Source: Cordilura impudica (taxonomy: Eukaryota > Arthropoda > Insecta > Diptera > Scathophagidae). From it: DNA of 64,000 bases. Positions within the stretch are counted from its first letter, which is position 1. Every line of letters begins with the position of its first letter. The notes beneath the pieces are model-generated. The model saw only the letters and a program-made list of their open reading frames with translations, had not been told where the DNA came from and searched no databases. The DNA is taken from the NCBI GenBank assembly GCA_963682025.1, contig OY821519.1, positions 95,631,585-95,695,584 on the forward strand, written 5' to 3'. A program made the position numbers and the translations under genes. Shown here piece by piece: positions 23,585 through 35,800 of this stretch.

Positions 23585-25045
23585 AAAATGGAAAATTACA
23601 ACGATATTTCCAATACTGAAGTCTGGGATTAAAAATAACGTTGAGAATTACAGACCTATTTCTAAATTGACTAATATTGCAAAAGTGTTTGAGCATATTG
23701 TGTACAGAAAACTTTTTTTTTTATCATTTAAAGCGTTACATTTGCGTATCTCAGCATGGATTTATGGCTGGGAGGTCAACTACCACTAACCTAGCTGTTT
23801 TCACAAATTTTTGTATATCTTATTTTGAAAACGGTGTTCAGGTTGATTCAGTTTATACGGATTTTGCGAAAGCATTTGATCGTGTTCCACCTGAACCTCT
23901 TTTACTAAAGCTTTCAAGAATTGGTTTCCATTCGGAAATGCTTAGTTGGTTTCGTTATTATTTAACTGGCCGTCTTTCAATGGTTTCAGTAAATGGAATC
24001 TGTTCTAGATCTTTCATTTTGACCTCTGGTATACCTCAAGGTAGTATCTTGGGTCACTTACTTTTTAATATTTTTAAAAATGATATTTATCACTGTTTTA
24101 AAAATTCGAAATATCTTTTGTATACTGATGATCTTAAAGTTTTCAAACCAATTTCAACAGTTAGAGATATTTCTGATCTTCAGGATGACTTAAATAGGCT
24201 TATTTTATGGTCTGATTGTAATGGCCTTCCTTTTAATATTGGAAAATGCTTTCATAGATGTCGATATATTCTTCCTTCTCAATATATAATGAAGCACCAT
24301 GTTTTATCATCTGTAGATGAAATTTTTGACTTAGGTGTAATTTTTGATCCTAAGCTATCATTTGTTAGTCACTTAAATTATGTAATACCGAAATCATATT
24401 CAATGTGTGGTTTTATTCGTCGAAACTCAGATAATGTCTTTGATCATTACACTAAGAAAGTATTATTTACTTCTTTTGTTAGATCAAAGTTAGAATACGC
24501 TTCATTTATTTAGAGTCCTAATGCAGCTATTCACATAAATCGTATTGAGAAAATTCAAGTTAAATTTATAAAGTATGCGCTTTCATTTTTAAATTTTCAG
24601 TCTGCATCAACTTCTATTCCTTCTCTTTCTGTGCCTGATGAGAGTAAGTGTGCTCTACTTTCAACGAAAACTTTGGAAGTTGGAAGAAAGATATTTTCTC
24701 TAAATATTTTACACGGTATTATTTGTGGTGAAATTGATTGCTCTGAATTGTTACAATTAATTAAAATTTATGTTCCTACAAGGGTGTTTCGGAGAATTGA
24801 TAAATTCTTTTATGTTGATATGCATAAAACAGATTATGCATTAAATGAACCGCTTACAAAGGCTTGTAGATTATTTAATAATTATTGCAATATTTTGGAT
24901 ATTACTATTCCCCATACCCAATTTAGATTTATTTTAAATAATCTTAAGTTCTTTTAATTAATATATTTTTACGTTTTCTTGCTAGTCTGTTAGGATAATA
25001 TTGTATCCATAGACCGAAAAATAAATAAATCAATAAATAAATAAT
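23585..25045 (+). pseudogene. Truncated non-LTR retrotransposon, reverse transcriptase domain
   Basis: The frame at 23597-23700 reads ILKSGIKNNVENYRPISKLT. It shifts in a ten-to-eleven-T run near 23715 into HGFMAGRSTTTNLAVFTNF. Then come YTDFAKAFDRV (motif A), SGIPQGSILGHLLF and LLYTDDLKVF. The polymerase motif is YTDD where active copies have F/YADD, a change that probably kills it. A TAG at 24511-24513 breaks the frame; the tail runs to 24957. The 3' end has (AATA)n near 25020-25045, as for many LINEs. The 5' part with the endonuclease is missing. It belongs to the jockey/CR1-like lineages. Confidence 0.85.
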
Positions 25046-25615
25046 GTATTTGCATCAGTGTTCTTCCTTTTGTGAAAGGGTATACGCCAGTTTTAGCAAA
25101 AACTCTATACATCTAATCCTTGCGTGCAATGGTGAGATTTAATATTGATAGTTGCTATTCTCGTTCAAATTTCCGAAGTTCTCTTGCAAATTGGGCATGA
25201 CAATATTGAGGTTCTGTCATAGTTAACACGAGGTAGACGTGTTTTTTTTTGTCGGCTCTGTAAATTTGTTAAAATAAAAACACTTTAAACGAGTTACTTA
25301 CATTAATTTGTGCTTGGTGCTGCAATAATTTACCGAACTATTTATCACTGTTAAGAATTCGGAGTGAGAACAGTTTACTTAAATATATAAAAATACATTT
25401 TAAATTATTAATATTATTTTAACTTCTACTGAAAATAATATTTTACAAGAAATCACTCAAAATACCGAGTTTAATAAACAATAACAACAGCTGTTCTTGT
25501 CTCGCAAATAGTGGGTGAAGCTCAAAGGTGCCGTGGTGAATAAAACGTTTATACATACCATAGTACAGCATTGCCATAATAACAAATTTTTTAAATTATT
25601 AAAACTCCTAAAAGT

Positions 25616-26479
25616 ATGCCATCTACTACTACAAACAACTCAACACATAACCCGGTTGACAAAAATGTTAAACGTAAATTAAACGAAACGTCGCCTGAAT
25701 ACCCAAACACAACGGGGGCGACAGATTTGGTTGGAAGTGTAGCGGTAGGAGACTTAATGAAGATGATGGAGGCTGTAATGGAAAACAAGCTTAAGAACTT
25801 ATCCACTAAATCTGATAGCGAAGGCATTAAAATTCAGATAGATGATGTAAATAATAAATTTGAAGAAATTAAAAAAGAAAATGAATCGCTTAAAGTTCAA
25901 TTAGAACAGATGAAAAATGATAGACAAAAAGATCACCAACAAATTCAACGAATTGTCAACCAAGGTAGAAAAAAGAACGTTACATTCAAAGGAATAGTGA
26001 AGAATGGGTCGCCAAGAACGTCAGCGGAAAATGTATGTAAGGAAGTTTTGAAGCTAACTGATGTTCAAATTAATTCGGCACGAGTCTTATTCACAAGTGA
26101 TGATAAAATTAGCGTAATTGCGGAAATGGTTACGGAAAGAATGGCGGATAAAATATTTAAAAACCTTAAGAACCTAGCGGGGTCGAGAATAAAAGTTGAA
26201 TGAGACTTAAATGAAGAAAGACAACTCGATAGAAAATTGTTGATGTTGGTAAAAACAGAGATTTTAGATATTGATAAAACTCATAAAGTATTTGTTAAAA
26301 ACGATTCAATAAAAATTGGTGTCAACTGGATGAAATGGAATAGAAGCCATGAACTAATGTGCGGCGAAAATACAGCTCAAGAAATCTTAACTGATATGTA
26401 TGGTGATAAATTAAGTACATTAACATTAAGTTATGAAAGTCTTTTAGAAAAATTTAATCTACCAAATCAAAAAAAATAA
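25616..26479 (+). pseudogene. LINE ORF1, coiled-coil RNA-binding protein, one stop codon
   Basis: A 287-codon frame interrupted only by TGA at 26201-26203. Residues about 40-115 are a heptad-rich, charged coiled coil (KFEEIKKENESLKVQLEQMK), then a basic patch (NQGRKKNVTFKGIVK) and a globular domain after it. The order coiled coil, RNA-recognition-like domain, C-terminal domain is that of ORF1 proteins which coat LINE RNA. No CCHC knuckles are seen. The start ATG is the first in the frame; the 59-bp gap to ORF2 is typical. Confidence 0.72.
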
Positions 26480-26538
26480 TTAATAGCAATATATGTAATA
26501 ATAATTCTAATTCTGCAACTTCTTTAAACCTTAATATT

Positions 26539-29500
26539 TTGTCATACAATATACACGGCCTTGAAAATAAAGTTCTAAATGTTGATTTTTTTAATTATAT
26601 AAAGTCATTTGATATTTTCGTACTTCTTGAAACTAATTTAAATCATGAAAAATCTTTAAATTTTTATAAATACCTAAGCGGATATGAATTATTTTGGACA
26701 CCTGCTGCAAGAGTTAGTAATTATGGTAGAGCTATTGGTGGATGTGCTTTAGGAGTAAAGAAGGCGTTATCCAAAATGAATTTTAAATATTCTTTTATTA
26801 ATTTACATAATATTACCATTATAAATATCAAAATAAATTCTTCAATAATTAATTTGATACCACTTTATATGAGAAGCGCTGTATGGAATGATGAGATCCA
26901 AAATATTAATTTACTCTTCACAGAAAACAACATAGTTAATCCTGTTATTATAGGCGATCTAAATGTGAGAATTGGCTTACTTCAGAGAAAAATTTATGAT
27001 TTAATTCAAACAAACTTTCCGGCGGGCACTGAGGAAAGAAAATCTAAAGATATTTTTATAAATGAAAAAGGAAGACAATTTGTACAGCTGTGCTACGATC
27101 ACGGTTTGGTTATAATGAATGGCAGGACAAAAGGAGATATTGAAGGAGAATTTACTTTTTCAAGTGAAGCTGAAAAATCCGTGAATGATATTTGCGCCGT
27201 CTCTCAAGAGCTTCTTAAAAATGTCGATAAGTTTTGTGTGGAAAATCATTTATGGTCTGACCACTTTCCCATTGTTCTTACGTTAAAGATTAAGACTAAT
27301 ATCACTAATAGCATCACTGCCAAATTATTACCAAAACTACATTGGAGAGAAGACTACAAATCAAAGTATCAAGCTGTGGTAAAAAATGTACTACAGTCAA
27401 CAAAAACACAACAAGAAAAAGAGTATATGAGCTTTGGTGAACTAACTAAAGTAATAAAGAATTCATATGGTAAAATATATAAAAACGGGTTTAAAGTCCC
27501 TCAAAAACAAAAGTGGTTTACTATAAAATGCTACAATGCAAGAAATACTTCCTTTAAAAGACTTCAAGAATATAGAGACAATGGAAGTAATGAAAATAAG
27601 GACAAGTATCTGAAAGCTAATAAAAAATATAAAGAAGTATGTCGTGAAGCCCAACAAAGTTATAGCCAAAAACTAGTTGAAAAAATAGAGAGTGTGCAAA
27701 CCAGCAAAGATTGGTGGAAAATTGCCAACGAGATACGTAATGATGATTTACCAACAGAATTAGCTATTCAGGCAGAAGACTTTAGGATTTATTTCGAGCA
27801 ATTGTTAAACCCGATTCAAAATATAGTAGAAATGCAATATGCATACTTTTATACAAGTAATTATGACTTGGACAAGATAATATCAGTATCGGAAATTAAA
27901 CAAGTGCTGAGTAAAACTAAAACTAATAAAGCTCCAGGAGAAGATAGAGTTCCGTATGAGTTCTATAAAAATGCACCAGACGAACTGTTGGAAGAGATAA
28001 CAAAAACTTGTAATGTATTATTTGATCGATGCAGTGTTGATGATTCGTTTAATTTGAGTATTATTTATCCAATCTATAAAAAGGCGATACTTCATTACCA
28101 AATAATTATCGTGGTATATCATTTATGAACTGTTTGCCGAAACTTATGATGGGATTAATAAATGAAAGTCTCTCGAATTGGGTTGAACGTAACAACATTA
28201 AGAATGAATTCCAAGCAGGATTTCGTAAAAACTATTCAACAGCAGATAATATATATAATTTAACATCTATGGTACATCTGAATTTTGCGAATAAAAAGAA
28301 AACATATGCCTTTTTCGTAGATTTCAAGGCAGCATTTGATAAAGTGTCAAGAAATGCTTTAATTTATAAGTTGCATACATTGGGTGCCTCATCAAAAGTT
28401 GTTAAGTTTATAGAATGTATCTATGAAAAAACGCTGACATCAGTTTGGACAGGTAGTGAGCTATCAAAGTCATTTGCTACAGAAAGTGGTGTAAAGCAGG
28501 GGTGTTTGCTATCACCTTTACTATTTGCCTTATACCTTAATGATTTGCATGATTGCTTAGAAGGTGGAATATACGTTGAAAACATTAACATAAGATTGTT
28601 ATTATATGCAGACGACATAGTGATTTTAGCAGATGATGTAAAAGTGCTGCAGAAAATGATCCAAAAACTTGAAGACTATTGTAAAACATGGAATGTTGAA
28701 GTAAACTTGGATAAGTCAGAAATTATGGTTTTCAGAAAAGGGGGAAGATTGTCTAGTAAAGAAAAATGGTATTTTAATAGCCAAGAAATCAAAATAGTTT
28801 CAGAATACTGTTACCTAGGAGTTTGGCTTACACCAAAAATGGTATTTACGAAGCATATTGAACAAAGAAACATAGCAGCAAAAAATAGTATCAACTTAAC
28901 ATGGCAAAACTTTTTAAATAAAAACACAATATCAATTGCTTCTAAATGGAAATTATTCCTTGCAGTATGCAGGTCAGTGCAATGGTATGCAGCCCAAATA
29001 TGGGGGTTTACAAATTCTGAGTATGTTTATAAGCTACAAATATATTTTATAAAGAAAATCTTGCGGCTCCCAAGCTTCACACCAACTTATGTGTTATTAT
29101 CCGAAACAGGTATGGAAAATGGTCATTTATACACCTTAGATCTACATATGAGATATATCAACAAAACCCTGTTTGATTACGGAGAAAATCGGTTGCCTTA
29201 TCAATTTTCTAAACTATTGATTCAAAAAAATCTGCTTTGGGTAATTGAACTTAACAAGCTCGGATTAGAATTTGAAATTAATTGGACAGAAGCGAACATT
29301 AATAAACAACAATGGAATAACAATAGAACAAAACCTTTTAATCTCCTTGAAGTCAAAATATCAAGAGCAAATTTGCAACAAAAAGGCTCTAACAACCAGG
29401 ATATATTCAAAACTAAATGCAATTGAAGGGAGTAAATACATATCTAATGAATTAAACTAGAAAATATAACTTGGATTTTTAAAGCACGAAGTGATTTGAT

Positions 29501-29768
29501 AAAATTAAATGGTAACCGTTTTGAAACGAATTTGTCTAAATTATGCTCTTTATGTAATTCAAGGGAAATTGAAAATATAGAACATTTTCTTGGTCGTTGT
29601 TAAACGCTAAAAGAATTCAGAATTATGTACTTCAGTAAAGCTTGCCTTACAGAAGACGAAATCTTAAATATATTAAATGGTGTAAATACAAATTGGAATC
29701 TTTTAGCAAATTATACAAAAACATGTATAAATTACAGAAACTTTTTGATAACAGAGTTTAATATATAA
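26539..29768 (+). pseudogene. LINE ORF2: AP endonuclease, reverse transcriptase, C-terminal zinc knuckle; frameshifted
   Basis: Starts MSYNIHGLENKVL with endonuclease motifs VIIGDLNVRIG and LWSDHFPIVL. The linker precedes NKAPGEDRVPYEFYKNAP. One base is lost or gained near 28082, after which the frame reads NYRGISFMNCLPK, FVDFKAAFDKV, GVKQGCLLSPLLF and LLYADDIVILADD, a complete polymerase core with an intact YADD. A stop at 29424-29426 and another shift precede the last part (29470-29768), with LCSLCNSREIENIEHFLGRC, a CCHC-type knuckle usual at LINE ORF2 ends. Target-primed reverse transcription would be its role. The clade (I/L2-like) is not settled. Confidence 0.85.
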
Positions 29769-29956
29769 AAACATTTATCTCGATTAGGAAATTAAATTTT
29801 TATATTATAAGCGGCTGACGACGATAGTCAGAGTCTCATATGGTTATTTTTACCTTTTATTTTATTTTTAACTTTTATTTTATTTTGTAATTATTTCATA
29901 TATATTGCTGAAAATAAAATAAATACTACTACTACTATTGAGGTTGTATTTGTCAG

Positions 29957-30110
29957 TTAGTTTGCGACTTCGTCAACCATGGTCAGGTGGAATTCGTAAC
30001 AACATTCAAGATATTTTCCTTCTATAATTTTCAACACTGCGGGCTTAATCCTGTCAGTTTGTTCTTGAATGGCCTCCAGCAGCTCAAGTGGTAAAGTCTA
30101 AAGGATTTCA
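29957..30110 (-). pseudogene. Unrecognised coding-like fragment beside the LINE
   Basis: On the minus strand TLPLELLEAIQEQTDRIKP continues as AVLKIIEGKY and HLTMVDEVAN before TAA, with FTREIL before an upstream TAG. Composition looks like real protein. On the far side of the LINE insertion the same strand gives AQFARELRKFERE (about 25156-25197) and RVFAKTGVYPFTKGRTLMQ (about 25050-25107). These may be pieces of one decayed gene interrupted by the LINE. I do not recognise it. Confidence 0.4.
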
Positions 30111-30465
30111 CGGGTGAATAAAAGCAGCAGACTCAACTTTAGAAACCGGAAAGGCACATTTTTAATTTAATTTTCTAAAGTGAGGGAACTACATTAGTCC
30201 ATCTTTGGATTGCATCCAACAAGCTTAGGCATAGGCGAGGTAGCATAGGAGCAAATTATGGGCGAATTACATTCTTCCATGCTGGATTGCATCGCTAAAT
30301 ATTGTTAATGAAAAATTAGAAGTCCCTGTAAGTTATGCTCACAGAAGTAAAAAAAAAATAATTTTTCCTGTTTTATTCAACAAAAGTGCAGGAAGCGATG
30401 CTTTTTAATAAAATTTTGTTCAGCGGATTCTTACCTACATTATTGGCAAATATAGTTAAGAGATA

Positions 30466-31145
30466 TCAACAAGTCTGAATTAGCTGTAGGACAAGACAAA
30501 AATTGATGGCACTTGATTTTCGCAATCTTTTAAGATCTATAACAAAAAAATTGGTCACCAATCTCGCAAAACTATCCTTTGGTAGTAGAATCGAACCTAT
30601 ACTCTCAAGTACGTATAGTTCTTCACTTCACTATTGCACTGTGTGAGAATCAATTGACATTTTCTGAAATACAATTAGAAAAGTTGCAGTTTTATTGAAA
30701 GTAATGTAAAACTGATTCTGTGACGTCGGTCGACAAACATCAGCGCAATCTCAATATTTACCCAATCGTATAATAATCTTCTGCTTTCGTGACATTCTAA
30801 CCGGAAAAAGAAGCTGTGGGAAAGCAGGTCAGGTCCTTGAATATATCATATGACTCGTCTAACACAAAAATTTTCATTTTATTCGTTTATAGAACATATT
30901 AGTTAATCATAGCTGCTAACAAATGGATGAGCTGATAACAACGTGATAACCAGGTCTCAGGTTATGTACGTCCTCACAAACAATTGTACCGCTAATACAG
31001 GCATAGGAAGAATTTTCAAGTACTTGACGAGTGTCATAGACGCGTTGCATTTGTGTTGCTAAATCACGTGTTGCTGCCGCAATGAAAGCCAGACAATCGC
31101 TAGAAGAAATATTGACTAGTTTAGTATAATTTTTAGATTTTCTAT
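30466..31145 (-). pseudogene. eIF4A-like DEAD-box helicase pseudogene
   Basis: Minus-strand pieces follow the eIF4A/eIF4A-III order: ATRDLATQMQRV (PTRELA motif Ia), YACISGTIVCEDVHNLRPGY then HVVI (motif Ib region), KRIKMKIFVLDES (motif II, VLDEAD), LYDWVNIEIALMFVDRR (motif IV, aligning with LYD...QA-IFCNT-RK), ILLPKDSFARLV (motif V, VLITTDVWARGI) and KSSAINF (late GVAINF block). The frame is broken by several stops and shifts, and about 50 residues are missing between motifs II and IV. No introns are evident, so a processed copy is likely. It would have been an RNA helicase; it codes for nothing now. Confidence 0.65.
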
Positions 31146-31250
31146 ACTACAAACCATGAATACCAAAAAAACATCTCATGCCATGGGGACTGTGTGACAT
31201 CGTTAGGTTTCATAGGAGTGTTTTTATTGTACACACTTCATCATCCATTT

Positions 31251-32030
31251 TTTATACCCTATACCACTATGTGGTTTGGGTATAATGACTTTGTGCTGCT
31301 GTTTGTAACAACCAAAAATATTTGACCTACACCCATCTTTAATTAAACCGATCGAATCAGAATCACTATCTGATTCGAATGATGTCCGTCCGTCCGTCCG
31401 TCTGTGTGTCCATGTAAAGCTTGTAATCAAACTGCAGGTCGCAAATATGAATATATTTTGACGAAATTTGGTATCTGATCTTTTATCGGCCATGGGGTGA
31501 ACGCTATTGGTGAGAATCGGTCCATGTTCAGATCTATACAAATGACCCCTATGAAATCAACATATATTGCCATAAGATCCAAATTATCATACAAATTTTA
31601 GTCAAATTGGGTTTGTATGTATATATTACATCCATTAATCAGTAGTCCAAAAATGATCCATATTGGACAACTCTTAGTCATAGGCCCCATATAGAGCTGC
31701 TTCCCGATCTTCACTTATATCTATCAAAAACAAAAATATTGCACTGATTCTTCTCAAATTTTGTTTGTATACATTTTTGCAAAATACAAGAGACTTTACC
31801 AAACATGGTCGGGATCGGTCCATTTTTGGGCCTAGTCACCATATAGATATAGCATCCGATATGAACTTTTTCATATCTGCAGCCGAAAAAATTAATAAAA
31901 ATCCCACTGAAATTTGGTTTATGCTTATTTTCTATATGCAGTTAGTTTGGCCTGAGATATAGGGTCTCTAAACGCATGGTATAGGGTATCGTATAGTCGG
32001 TCTATAACGACTATAATTTTCTTACTTGCT
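31251..32030 (-). repeat. Mini-me-like repeat, near full length
   Basis: Inverted copy: starts on the plus strand with TATACCCTATACCACTATGT, has (GTCC)n at about 31383-31400, and ends with TATAGTCGGTCTATAACGAC and CTTACTTG. The internal order matches the copies at 12148 and 43611 throughout. Confidence 0.85.
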
Positions 32031-32127
32031 TAATATAATTTGGCACTTTTTCAAACGTTATGATTTTGAATAATTAAATCAAATTATTACATTGTATTTG
32101 AAAGTTTTCTTTATTCTATTTTATTTT

Positions 32128-32317
32128 TATTTATTTATTTATATTAATTAAAATACAAAGTAAATTTGTATTCTAATTTGGGTCCAGGGATAAGCCGGGT
32201 GACAAAGACCATTTGGCTGGTTTTTGCAGCGACAGACCAAAGCCTCCGGTGGGAATCGAACCCACGACCCCCGCATGATAGGCGAGCACGCTACCTACTC
32301 ACCTACCGGGGCTCTTG
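32128..32317 (-). mobile_element. tRNA-derived SINE with 17-bp target duplication
   Basis: On the minus strand the element opens with a tRNA-like head (32246-32317): a good A box (TAGGTGAGTAGG), a perfect B box (GGTTCGATTCC) and an anticodon-arm-like hairpin with loop CTATCAT. Body and an A/T-rich (AATA)n tail follow to 32128. TTATTCTATTTTATTTT flanks it on both sides (32111-32127 and 32318-32334), an exact 17-bp duplication made by LINE machinery. The acceptor stem is imperfect and no tRNA 3' end is present, so it is a SINE, transcribed by RNA polymerase III. Confidence 0.88.
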
Positions 32318-32826
32318 TTATTCTATTTTATTTTATTTGACATATGAAAAATTATCCTTTTTTTTGCATTTACAACAGAAATTGATGTATAATTTCCTTT
32401 CGGTTAGAAATCCCAAGAGAAGTTAAAAATTTGGGTTTCTTTTGTTATAACCGAAAAAAAATTTTCTTAATACAAATTTTACTTTAACCAACTACTTACC
32501 GCAATAGAATTAGTTACTAGTTGCAGTAGCCAATATTTAGGATTGAAGCATGTTACTCTTGGTATTATTACGTTGCCTCAATTAAATTTGTTAAGTAATT
32601 TGTATAAATACTATGATTGATAAACGGAACTAATTTTTGTTGTTGTATGTATTGCATTTTAAAATTACATTATAATATAATATATTATACTTATTATTAT
32701 TTAAATTGAAACATTACCCCATTTTACCCCAACTTAATAAAAACTAAAACCTATCATTATGTCTGTTTGTGTATTCATTTTATGAATTTTTGTTCTTCAA
32801 AACATTCTTTATAATTTTTAAATTGC

Positions 32827-32834
32827 TATAAAAG
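32827..32834 (+). promoter_or_regulatory. Candidate TATA box of the odorant receptor gene
   Basis: TATAAAAG lies 52 bases before the ATG. ATCAGTTG at about 32862-32869 could be the initiator, leaving a very short leader; the spacing of 38 is somewhat long. Confidence 0.45.
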
Positions 32835-32878
32835 AAAATGATTCTACTTTAAATGTTTGTTATCAGTTGAGCGCGAAC

Positions 32879-35800
32879 ATGAGTAAACTAAATCTTATAG
32901 CTGCGAAAATATTTCCTTCAAATGCGGAAAAAGGTGAAATTGGTTCACTTAAATTAAATGTATGGTTGGCCAATATATTTGGAATACCCATCATTGGGCT
33001 GAAGGAAGAGTCATTCGGTTTAAAGATTTTCATTTTTCTATATGGACTGAGTGTTACCACATTGATAACATTTATTTACATTGGATTTGAAATTTATGAT
33101 TTGGTAATGAATTGGAATGATTTGGAAAGTATGGCGGAAAATATCGGTATGTCCTTGATGCATTTGACTGGAGTGGTTAAGGTGAATATTTTGCAGATAA
33201 GATGATTTGAATGAAATTCTGTAATAGTTTTGTTCATTTCCAGGCTTTAAATTTACTTTACAGATTAGATGACATAAAAGGTATATTTGAAAAATTTAAA
33301 CATTTGACACGTACTTATGTAAAATCAGATAAACAGGTGAGTTAATTAAAGAAAATGAATTCTTTATATAAAAAGTTTTAAAAACTAAGAAAGTTCTTAG
33401 CAGTTACAAGTGAATTATATGATTAAAGACTTAAGTTAAACTTTTATGTTGTAGATAAAAAAAAAATTGTTATTATCTGAAATTCAATATTAAATGAAAA
33501 TAAATTTTTCGTGTTTGATCTGATCAAATAAAGTTACCATAGCTTTTTCTGATACATATATATATATAAATAATTACGGAAAAATGTTTTTAGAATAATC
33601 TAACCCATACAAACAAAGTTTTTATTAAAACACTTTCTTTCCTTATGCATATAACTTTGGAATCTCTCCGTAACTGTGCGTGACTTTGCGTGACTATTTT
33701 AAAATTAATCTTTGGTCACAACAAGTCTATGGACAAAGTTTCAGATCGATCGGAGGAGGGGAAATGGGGTTTACATCACTCCGTGACTGTGCATGACTAT
33801 GCGTGACGGTGTAAAGTTAATCTTTTTTCACAGCAAGTCTATCGACCGATCGGATAAAGGGAAATGTGTTTAAAATCACTCCGTGACTGTGCGTGACTAT
33901 GCGTGACTGTGTGTGACTATGTAAAGTTAATCTTTCTTTACAGCAAGAATATCAATCAAGTTGCTGATCGATTGGATGAGGAGAAATGGGTTTTAAATCA
34001 CTCCGTGACTATGTGTGACTGTGTGTGACTATTTTAAAGTTAATTTTTGGCCACAACAAGTCTATGGACAACGTTTCAGATCGATCAGATGAAGGGAAGT
34101 GATGTTTTAACCTTTCCGTGACTGTGCGTGACTGTGCGTGACTATGTCGAAGTTAACCTTTCTTTACAGCAAGAATATCAACAAAGTTGCTGATTGATTG
34201 GATGAGGGGAAGTCCGTTTTAAATCTCTCCGTGACTGTGCGTGACCATGCGTGACTGTGCGTGACTAAGTCAAAGTTAATCTTTTTTCACAGCAAAGACC
34301 AAGTTTCAGATCGATCGGATGATGGGAAATGACATTTAGATCACTTCGTGACTGTGCGTAACTATGCGTGACTGTGCGTAACTATGCGTGACTGTGCGTG
34401 ACTGCCCAAAATTAATCTGTAGTCACAACAAAACGTTGGGCCAAGTTTCAGATCAACTCCTTAAGGGGAAATGGGGTTGACCCACGACAGACAGACAGAC
34501 AGACGGACAGACAGACAGAGAGTATGAGCTAAAAAAAGAGTTTAAAAAAAGAAATTCAGGCCGAACAAACTTCTCACAAAATGACCATGTGTTGTTTATT
34601 TGTCATCTGAAGTTATTATGATGTTATTGGAAATTTGTCCAGAAGTGGTCGTATCGTAATTAATACTCGTAATGTTAAGTATGGTCTAAATACATACACA
34701 CACCTATTGTGAGTAAACTATACCTCATTTGAATATCTAAAGTTTAGACCAATCAAATTAGTTTCTAATGACAACTTTTTGTGCTGATTATTTAAAATAG
34801 AATAATGCATAAAATAGCTTTCATTAGGTTGCAATAATTACATTTTATAAAAAAATTAAAATTTTAAGTCCTTTTATAGGGAAACCAAACCTCCAACGGA
34901 AAAACTATTTGGTCCATTTGGTCTCTAGTTTCAGAAGTATATTATCCCGATCCTGTGCAAAAAAAATTTTTTTTTAGGAAATTTTACCAATTTTTTGTGG
35001 TCAAAAGTCAATATTAAAATTTTTGAAAAATTATTATTTTTTTTTTTGTTAGTTTTATAGTAATTTTTCAGACATATTGCAATTACTACGGTTATTAATA
35101 TGCAAATTTTAATTTTGTTTAAATGGTGCGTAGTAAAGAAGAAGAAAGCATATATTTCAAAAATTCATAACTGCACTGTATTCTTAATCGGACCGGTTGC
35201 TGGCATTTCAGCCTTCATCAGCGATTTATTGAACATTGTGATAATTGTTATGTTTTAATCAAGGTTCAGAAAATACACACATGAAACACACAATGTTCTG
35301 TTCAAAAGCAGCCAACATATATCTTTATTTTCATATCAATTATGTTTGTTTTTAAATTTTCTTCGGTGCCCAACACAACCATGACTGTGTTCGTTTTAAT
35401 ATTTCGTTATTTACACGAACATTTTTGTATCACGTACTTTTTGTTTCAATCACACATAAAGCACACATTTTTGAGTGTTGCTTTATTTGAAGTTCATGTT
35501 CTGGTACGTGTATGAAAAAAAAAACAGAACATGTACAATAAACAGGTTCGAGTTCAGTTATATTTTAAGTCATGTTGTGGCTCGTGTAGTAAGCAAAAAC
35601 AGAACATGTACAATAAACAGGTTCGAGTTCAGTTATATTTTAAACACGACTTAAACACGACTTAAAATATAACTGAACTCGAACCTGTTTATTGTACATG
35701 TTCTGTTTTTGCTTACTACACGAGCCACAACACTACTTAAAATATAACTGAACTCGAACATGTTTATTGTACATGTTCTGTTTTTTTTTTTTAGTACACG

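Larger units (their letters stand above)
25214..29936 (+). mobile_element. Nearly full-length LINE with two ORFs, dead
   Basis: About 400 bp of 5' leader, ORF1 (25616-26479), ORF2 (26539-29768) and a tail ending in (TAC)n at 29923-29936. ATTGAGGTT occurs directly after the tail (29937-29945) and at 25205-25213, making a candidate 9-bp target duplication that sets the ends. ORF1 has one stop, ORF2 at least two shifts, so it no longer moves on its own. Confidence 0.75.

Noticed and set aside
32246..32317. A functional tRNA gene (Asp-like anticodon loop)
   Set aside because: The acceptor stem is imperfect, the sequence runs on into a SINE body with an (AATA) tail, and an exact 17-bp target duplication flanks the whole unit.
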